Source of the DNA: Cellulomonas sp. S1-8
Lineage (GTDB): Bacteria; Actinomycetota; Actinomycetes; Actinomycetales; Cellulomonadaceae
Assembly: GCF_026184235.1 (NCBI RefSeq)
Contig: NZ_CP110806.1
Span: 3,534,001-3,598,000 of the forward strand
Length of the DNA stretch: 64,000 bases
Direction: 5' to 3'
Shown: piece by piece, positions 60,411 to 64,000 of the stretch
Layout of the letters: every line of letters begins with the position of its first letter
How positions within the stretch are numbered: position 1 is the first letter of the stretch
Notes under the pieces: generated by a model
Databases searched by the model: none
Told to the model about the DNA's origin: nothing
Seen by the model: the letters and a program-made list of their open reading frames with translations, nothing else
Position numbers and translations under genes: made by a program

Positions 60411-60788
60411 TCAGCGGGCCCGCGCGGCCTGCAGCGGCAGCAGCCCCGACAGGTCGGCCCGCTCGCCCGACGCGTGCACGCGGCCCGCCGCGCGCGCGTC
60501 GTCCCAGGTCAGGTCCCCCGTGACCAGGCCGAGCCAGGTCACGGGGTCCATCTCGACGACGTTGGGCGGGGTGCCCCGCGTGTGCCGCGGCCCCTCGACG
60601 GCCTGCACGGCGCCGTCGGGCGGCACACGCACCTCGACCGCGTTGCCCGGGGCCACGTCGGCGAGCTCCTCGAGCGCGAAGCGCACCGCGGTGCGCCGCA
60701 CGGCGGTCGGGGCGCCGTCCGGGTCGGCCCGCCACGCCTGCAGCGCGGCACGCCCGTCGGCAGGGTCGGTGCGGCGACGCGGTGGCAC
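60411..60788 (-). CDS. Sterol carrier-like (SCP2-type) family protein
   Basis: 125 residues from GTG 60788, chosen because GGGGGAGG lies eight bases upstream and the peptide then begins [19 protein letters not shown], as in relatives. [20 protein letters not shown] and [20 protein letters not shown] match the short sterol-carrier-like family encoded near purF/purM in actinobacteria, related to mycothiol-linked maleylpyruvate isomerase tails. The start is four bases after the stop of the response regulator, so it may be translated from that operon. Confidence 0.75.
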   Translation of the reverse strand: MPPRRRTDPADGRAALQAWRADPDGAPTAVRRTAVRFALEELADVAPGNAVEVRVPPDGAVQAVEGPRHTRGTPPNVVEMDPVTWLGLVTGDLTWDDARAAGRVHASGERADLSGLLPLQAARAR

Positions 60789-60792
60789 GTCC

Positions 60793-61470
60793 TCATCCTC
60801 CCCCACCGGTGGGGCCGTCGCCCGTCCCGTCGCCGCGCAGCCACGCGAGCACCGCGCGGACCCGGCGGTGGTCGTCGGGGCCGACGGGCAGGTCGAGCTT
60901 GGTGAAGATGCTGCTGATGTGCTTGGCGACCGCCTTCTCGCTGACGACGAGCGCGGTCGCGACCGCCGCGTTCGACAGCCCCTGCGCCATCAGCGCCAGC
61001 ACCTCGCGCTCCCGGGCCGTGAGCCGGTCCAGCGGCGACGCGCGGCGCCGCGCCATGATCGCGGCCACCACCTCCGGGTCGAGCACCGTCCCCCCCGCGG
61101 CGACGCGGCGCACCGCGTCGACGAAGTCCGCCGGGTCGGCCACACGCTCCTTGAGCAGGTACCCGATCGCGCCCTCGCCGCTGGCGAGCAGCTCACGCGC
61201 GTACAGGTGCTCGACGTGCTGGCTCAGCACCATGACGGGCAGCCCGGGTCGCCGGGCCCGCGCCGCGATCGCCACCCGCAGCCCCTCGTCGGTGAAGCCG
61301 GGCGGCAGCCGGACGTCGACGACGGCGACGTCGACCGTCGGGTCGTCGAGCGCGGCCGCGAGCGACGGGGCGTCGCCGACGGCCGCGACGACGTCGCACC
61401 CGTGCGCGGTCAGGAGCCGGATCAGGCCGTCGCGGAGGAGGGCGAGGTCTTCGGCGAGGACCACGCGCAC
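60793..61470 (-). CDS. NarL/LuxR-family response regulator
   Basis: 225 residues from GTG 61470, with GGAGG five bases upstream, overlapping the kinase gene by 49 bases. Receiver domain: acidic pair in [10 protein letters not shown], phospho-Asp in [11 protein letters not shown], Lys in GYLLKERV. LuxR-type helix-turn-helix: [20 protein letters not shown], then [14 protein letters not shown]. The close coupling to the kinase makes a two-component pair. A likely target is the divergent MMPL transporter gene, whose promoter region holds a repeated site. Confidence 0.93.
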   Translation of the reverse strand: MRVVLAEDLALLRDGLIRLLTAHGCDVVAAVGDAPSLAAALDDPTVDVAVVDVRLPPGFTDEGLRVAIAARARRPGLPVMVLSQHVEHLYARELLASGEGAIGYLLKERVADPADFVDAVRRVAAGGTVLDPEVVAAIMARRRASPLDRLTAREREVLALMAQGLSNAAVATALVVSEKAVAKHISSIFTKLDLPVGPDDHRRVRAVLAWLRGDGTGDGPTGGGG

Positions 61471-62765
61471 GGCACCTCCAGGGTGATCACGGTCGGCCCG
61501 CCCGGCGGGCTGACGACCATCATGGTGCCGTCGAAGGCCTGCAGGCGTGCCGCCACCCCGCGCAGCCCCGACCCGCGCGCCGGGTCCGCCCCGCCGGCGC
61601 CGTCGTCGGCCACCTCGACGCGCAGGGTCCCGTCGTGCGCGTCGAGCCGGACCGACGCCCGGGCGGCCGACGCGTGCTTGACCACGTTCGCCAGGGACTC
61701 GGCGACCGCGAAGTAGACGGCCGACTCCACCGGTGCGGGGGGCCGGCCGGGCAGCCGGTCGGTGAGCGTCACGGGGACGGCGAGGTCCAGGGCCAGCGCC
61801 TCGATGCCCCCCGACAGGCCGCGGTCGGCCAGGACGGGCGGGTGGATCCCCTGCACGACCGCGCGCAGGTCGCGCAGCGCGGCGAGCGTCGTCCCGCGGG
61901 CCTCCTGCAGCAGCTCGCGAGCCGCCCGGGGGTCGGCGTCGAGGAGCTCGGCGACCATGCCGAGGGTGAGGCCCAGCGAGACCAGCCGGGCTTGCGCGCC
62001 GTCGTGCAGGTCCCGCTCGATCCGGCGCAGCTCGCCGGCCGCGTCGTCGACGGTCTGCCGCCGCGAGGCCGCGAGGTCCTGGACGCGCTGCTCCAGCAGC
62101 TCCTGCCTGCCGGGCGACAGCAGCGCAGCGTCCACGTCGGCGCGCACCCGGCCCAGCGCGTCCCCGTACCGCCACCACGTCCCGCCCGCGAGCACCGCCC
62201 CGGCGGCGAGGGCCAGGACCCCGGGCACCGCCAGGTCGACGGTCGCGGGCAGCACGATCGCGAGGACGACCGCCGCGATCGCGACCAGCGGCAGCAGCAC
62301 GACGGCGGCGCTGATCAGCGCGCCTCCCGTGGCCGCGACGCCGAGCCAGCCGAGCAGCCGCCACGTGTCGGTCTGCTGCAACCGGCGCCAGCCGGGGCGC
62401 AGCGGCTCGACGCCGGTGGCCATGAGCCCGACCGTGTCGGGGGTCGCGCCCAGCGCGGTGCCGGCCACGTGCAGCGCGTCCGTGTGGAGCCGACTGAACC
62501 AGTCGGGTCGGGTGGGGTGCGGGTCGTCCGTCCGGAGCGAGAGCAGCGGCACCGGACGGCCGGTCGCCCCCTCCGCGAGCCGGCGGTGCGCCCGGGCCAC
62601 GCCGTGCACGGCCGTCAGCACGGCCTGCAGCATCGGCAGCCCCACGGCCACGGCCACGAGCGCCAGGCTCACCACGGTCGCCACGACGAGCAGCGCGCAC
62701 GGCGCCCAGAGCAGGACCAGGAGGACGGACCTGCCGGTGGCCGCCCAGGGAGCTCGTCGTCGCAT
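61422..62765 (-). CDS. NarL-type sensor histidine kinase (HisKA_3)
   Basis: 447 residues from ATG 62765. Two membrane helices near the N-terminus and two more near residues 150-200 (a DUF5931/sensor-like region), then the dimerisation helix with phospho-His in RIERDLHDGAQARLVSLGLT and the ATPase region (AESLANVVKHASAARASVRL, VADDGAGGADPARGSGLRGV). Typical actinobacterial cell-envelope stress type kinase. The signal is unknown; the adjacent MMPL transporter suggests envelope lipid or drug stress. Confidence 0.9.
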   Translation of the reverse strand: MRRRAPWAATGRSVLLVLLWAPCALLVVATVVSLALVAVAVGLPMLQAVLTAVHGVARAHRRLAEGATGRPVPLLSLRTDDPHPTRPDWFSRLHTDALHVAGTALGATPDTVGLMATGVEPLRPGWRRLQQTDTWRLLGWLGVAATGGALISAAVVLLPLVAIAAVVLAIVLPATVDLAVPGVLALAAGAVLAGGTWWRYGDALGRVRADVDAALLSPGRQELLEQRVQDLAASRRQTVDDAAGELRRIERDLHDGAQARLVSLGLTLGMVAELLDADPRAARELLQEARGTTLAALRDLRAVVQGIHPPVLADRGLSGGIEALALDLAVPVTLTDRLPGRPPAPVESAVYFAVAESLANVVKHASAARASVRLDAHDGTLRVEVADDGAGGADPARGSGLRGVAARLQAFDGTMMVVSPPGGPTVITLEVPCAWSSPKTSPSSATA

Positions 62766-62797
62766 GCCACCATCCTGGCCGCCGCGGGGGGCGCTGT

Positions 62798-62867
62798 CGG
62801 TGGTGCCAGGTCCACCATCGGTCGGGGTCCTGGCACTCCTGACCTGCACGGTGGTGCCGGGCCACCG
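62798..62867. promoter_or_regulatory. Duplicated operator-like site in kinase/MMPL divergent gap
   Basis: CGGTGGTGCCAGGTCCACC (62798-62816) and CGGTGGTGCCGGGCCACC (62849-62866) are near-identical, each partly palindromic, 51 bases apart. TGCCAGG (62804-62810) also faces CCTGGCA (62829-62835). They fit binding sites for the response regulator; the gap is only 139 bases. Confidence 0.45.
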
Positions 62868-62904
62868 TGGACGTCGAGAAGTCCCGCCACCTCAGGAGGC
62901 CACC

Positions 62905-64000
62905 GTGCCCGTCCACCGACCCACCCCCACGTCGCGCCTCGCGGTCCGCGTGGCCCGCTGGAGCGCCACCCATCCGGCCCGCGCGATCGTCGGGTGGTTC
63001 ACCCTCGTCGTCGTGTGCGCCGCCCTGACCGTCCTGGTGCCGACGCAGGAGATCGAGGACGCCGACCACGAGATCGGGGGGTCGGGCCGCGCCGCCGCCT
63101 GGGTCGCGGAGGCCGGCCTGACCGAGGCCGACCACGAGCTCGTGCTGCTCGCGCCGGCGGGTGACGGCGGAGCGGCCGACCTCGACGCCGGTGCGCGTGG
63201 CGTCGTCGCAGCGCTCGCCGGGGAGCCGGGCGTGGCCCGCGTCGACGAGCCCGTGCGCGCCCCGGACGGATCCGCGGTGCTGGTCTCGGTCGAGCTCGAG
63301 GCCGGGGTCGACGACGTCACGGACCTGCAGCGCGCCGTCGCGGACGTCGCGGAGCAGCACCCGGGCTCACCGTCGACCAGGCCGGGGACGTCTCGCTCGA
63401 CGACGCGATCGACGAGCGCGTCGGCGAGGACCTCGTCTCCGCCGAGGTGGTCTCGCTGCCGGTGACGCTGGGCCTGATGCTGCTGGCGTTCGGCGCCCTC
63501 GTCGCGGCCGGGATCCCCGTCCTGCTCGCCGTGTCCAGCGTCGCCGCGACGCTGGGGATCTCCGCCGTGCTGTCCCACGTCGTCCCGGCGGACCCGACCG
63601 TCGCGAGCATGATCGTGCTCATCGGCATGGCGGTCGGCGTCGACTACACGCTCTTCTACCTCAAGCGCGAGCGCGAGGAACGTGCCCGGGGACGCACCAC
63701 GCTCGACGCCGTCGAGATCGCGGCCGAGACGTCCGGGCACGCGATCGTCGTGTCCGGGATCGCCGTGATCGTGTCCCTGGGCTCGCTGTACCTGCTGCAG
63801 CTCGCGACGTTCACGTCCCTGGCGACGGGCGCCGTCGTCGTCGTCGCGGTGTCGGTGGTGGGCTCGATCACCGTGCTGCCGGCGCTGCTGGTGGCGCTCG
63901 GACGCTGGGTCGACCGTCCGCGCGTGCCGCTGCTGTGGCGGCTGCAGCGCCGCATCGGCCCCGGCGGGATCAGCCGCCGGGTCCTGGCACCCGCAGTGCG
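62905..64000 (+). pseudogene. MMPL-family (RND-type) transporter, frameshifted and cut by window end
   Basis: Starts at GTG 62905 with CAGGAGG upstream. The first frame gives a membrane helix (AIVGWFTLVVVCAALTVLV) and the first outer domain up to EQHPG, then runs into nonsense and stops at 63465. From 63366 the next frame continues exactly where expected: LTVDQAGDVSLDDAIDERVG, then helices and MIVLIGMAVGVDYTLFYLKR, the MMPL core with the proton-relay GVDYTLF motif. One base is missing near 63361-63366 (CCGGGCTC where CCGGGCCTC would keep the frame). Either a real inactivating deletion or a sequencing error. The protein continues past the window. The family exports lipids or drugs. Confidence 0.8.

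Overview
The window is very GC-rich chromosomal DNA with dense, overlapping ATGA/GTGA gene junctions, many GTG starts and purine-rich ribosome binding sites. BldC, DUF3073 and Holin-X family proteins, a C50-carotenoid operon, an LAXTG-type sorting signal and a streptogrisin-like protease point to an actinobacterium. A Cellulomonas-like member of the Micrococcales fits best; that placement is inference. No capsid, terminase or integrase gene is present, so this is not a prophage.

Layout. (1) 2-8096: the end of a transglutaminase-like membrane protein that has lost its catalytic Cys, then three tandem paralogues of a membrane-anchored beta-propeller/Ig-like protein. (2) 8254-12848: a decayed vapC toxin gene, a translationally coupled pair of dynamin-like GTPases, and an atypical LuxR-type regulator. 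(3) 12954-17849: a large secreted CshA-type fibrillar adhesin with a class-E (LAVTG) sortase signal. (4) 18007-45587: a contractile injection system (CIS, Pvc/Afp-like). It has a sheath, two tube proteins, a tail assembly protein, a LysM hub protein, a VgrG-like spike, a PAAR tip, gp25, gpJ and gpI-type baseplate proteins, a DUF4255 (Pvc16-like) protein and an AAA+ ATPase. Linked to these are a signal-less SLT+NlpC/P60 peptidoglycan hydrolase and a 1332-residue DUF4157 protein that is the best candidate effector. A SARP/MalT-like regulator, a dead M23-like protein and a zinc-ribbon membrane protein follow. (5) 45620-49770: crtB-crtI-crtYe-crtYf-crtEb for decaprenoxanthin-type C50 carotenoids, without crtE. 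(6) 50002-53665: galE, an LLM flavin oxidoreductase, a secreted S1 protease and a small zincin. (7) 53814-54126: tRNA-Glu, tRNA-Asp and tRNA-Phe. (8) 54327-57003: two Holin-X-like membrane proteins, DUF3618, bldC and DUF3073, with a perfect CRP/GlxR-type site in the bldC-DUF3073 gap. (9) 57264-60788: purF-purM, a membrane protein and a sterol-carrier-like protein. (10) 60793-64000: a two-component system divergent from an MMPL transporter that carries a frameshift.

How it fits together. The CIS genes form one main rightward operon (26548-39119), flanked by leftward ATPase/effector genes, a leftward hydrolase and two putative regulatory or accessory units. The hydrolase and effector have no Sec signal, which agrees with assembly in the cytoplasm and release by lysis or use from inside the cell, as known for Streptomyces CIS. 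No convincing tape-measure or tail-fibre protein is seen.

The most unusual feature of the DNA is a set of short interspersed palindromic repeats at gene borders. Some are inside reading frames: family A in a GTPase gene and family B in the DUF4157 gene. Family B occurs in three clusters, all in the CIS region.
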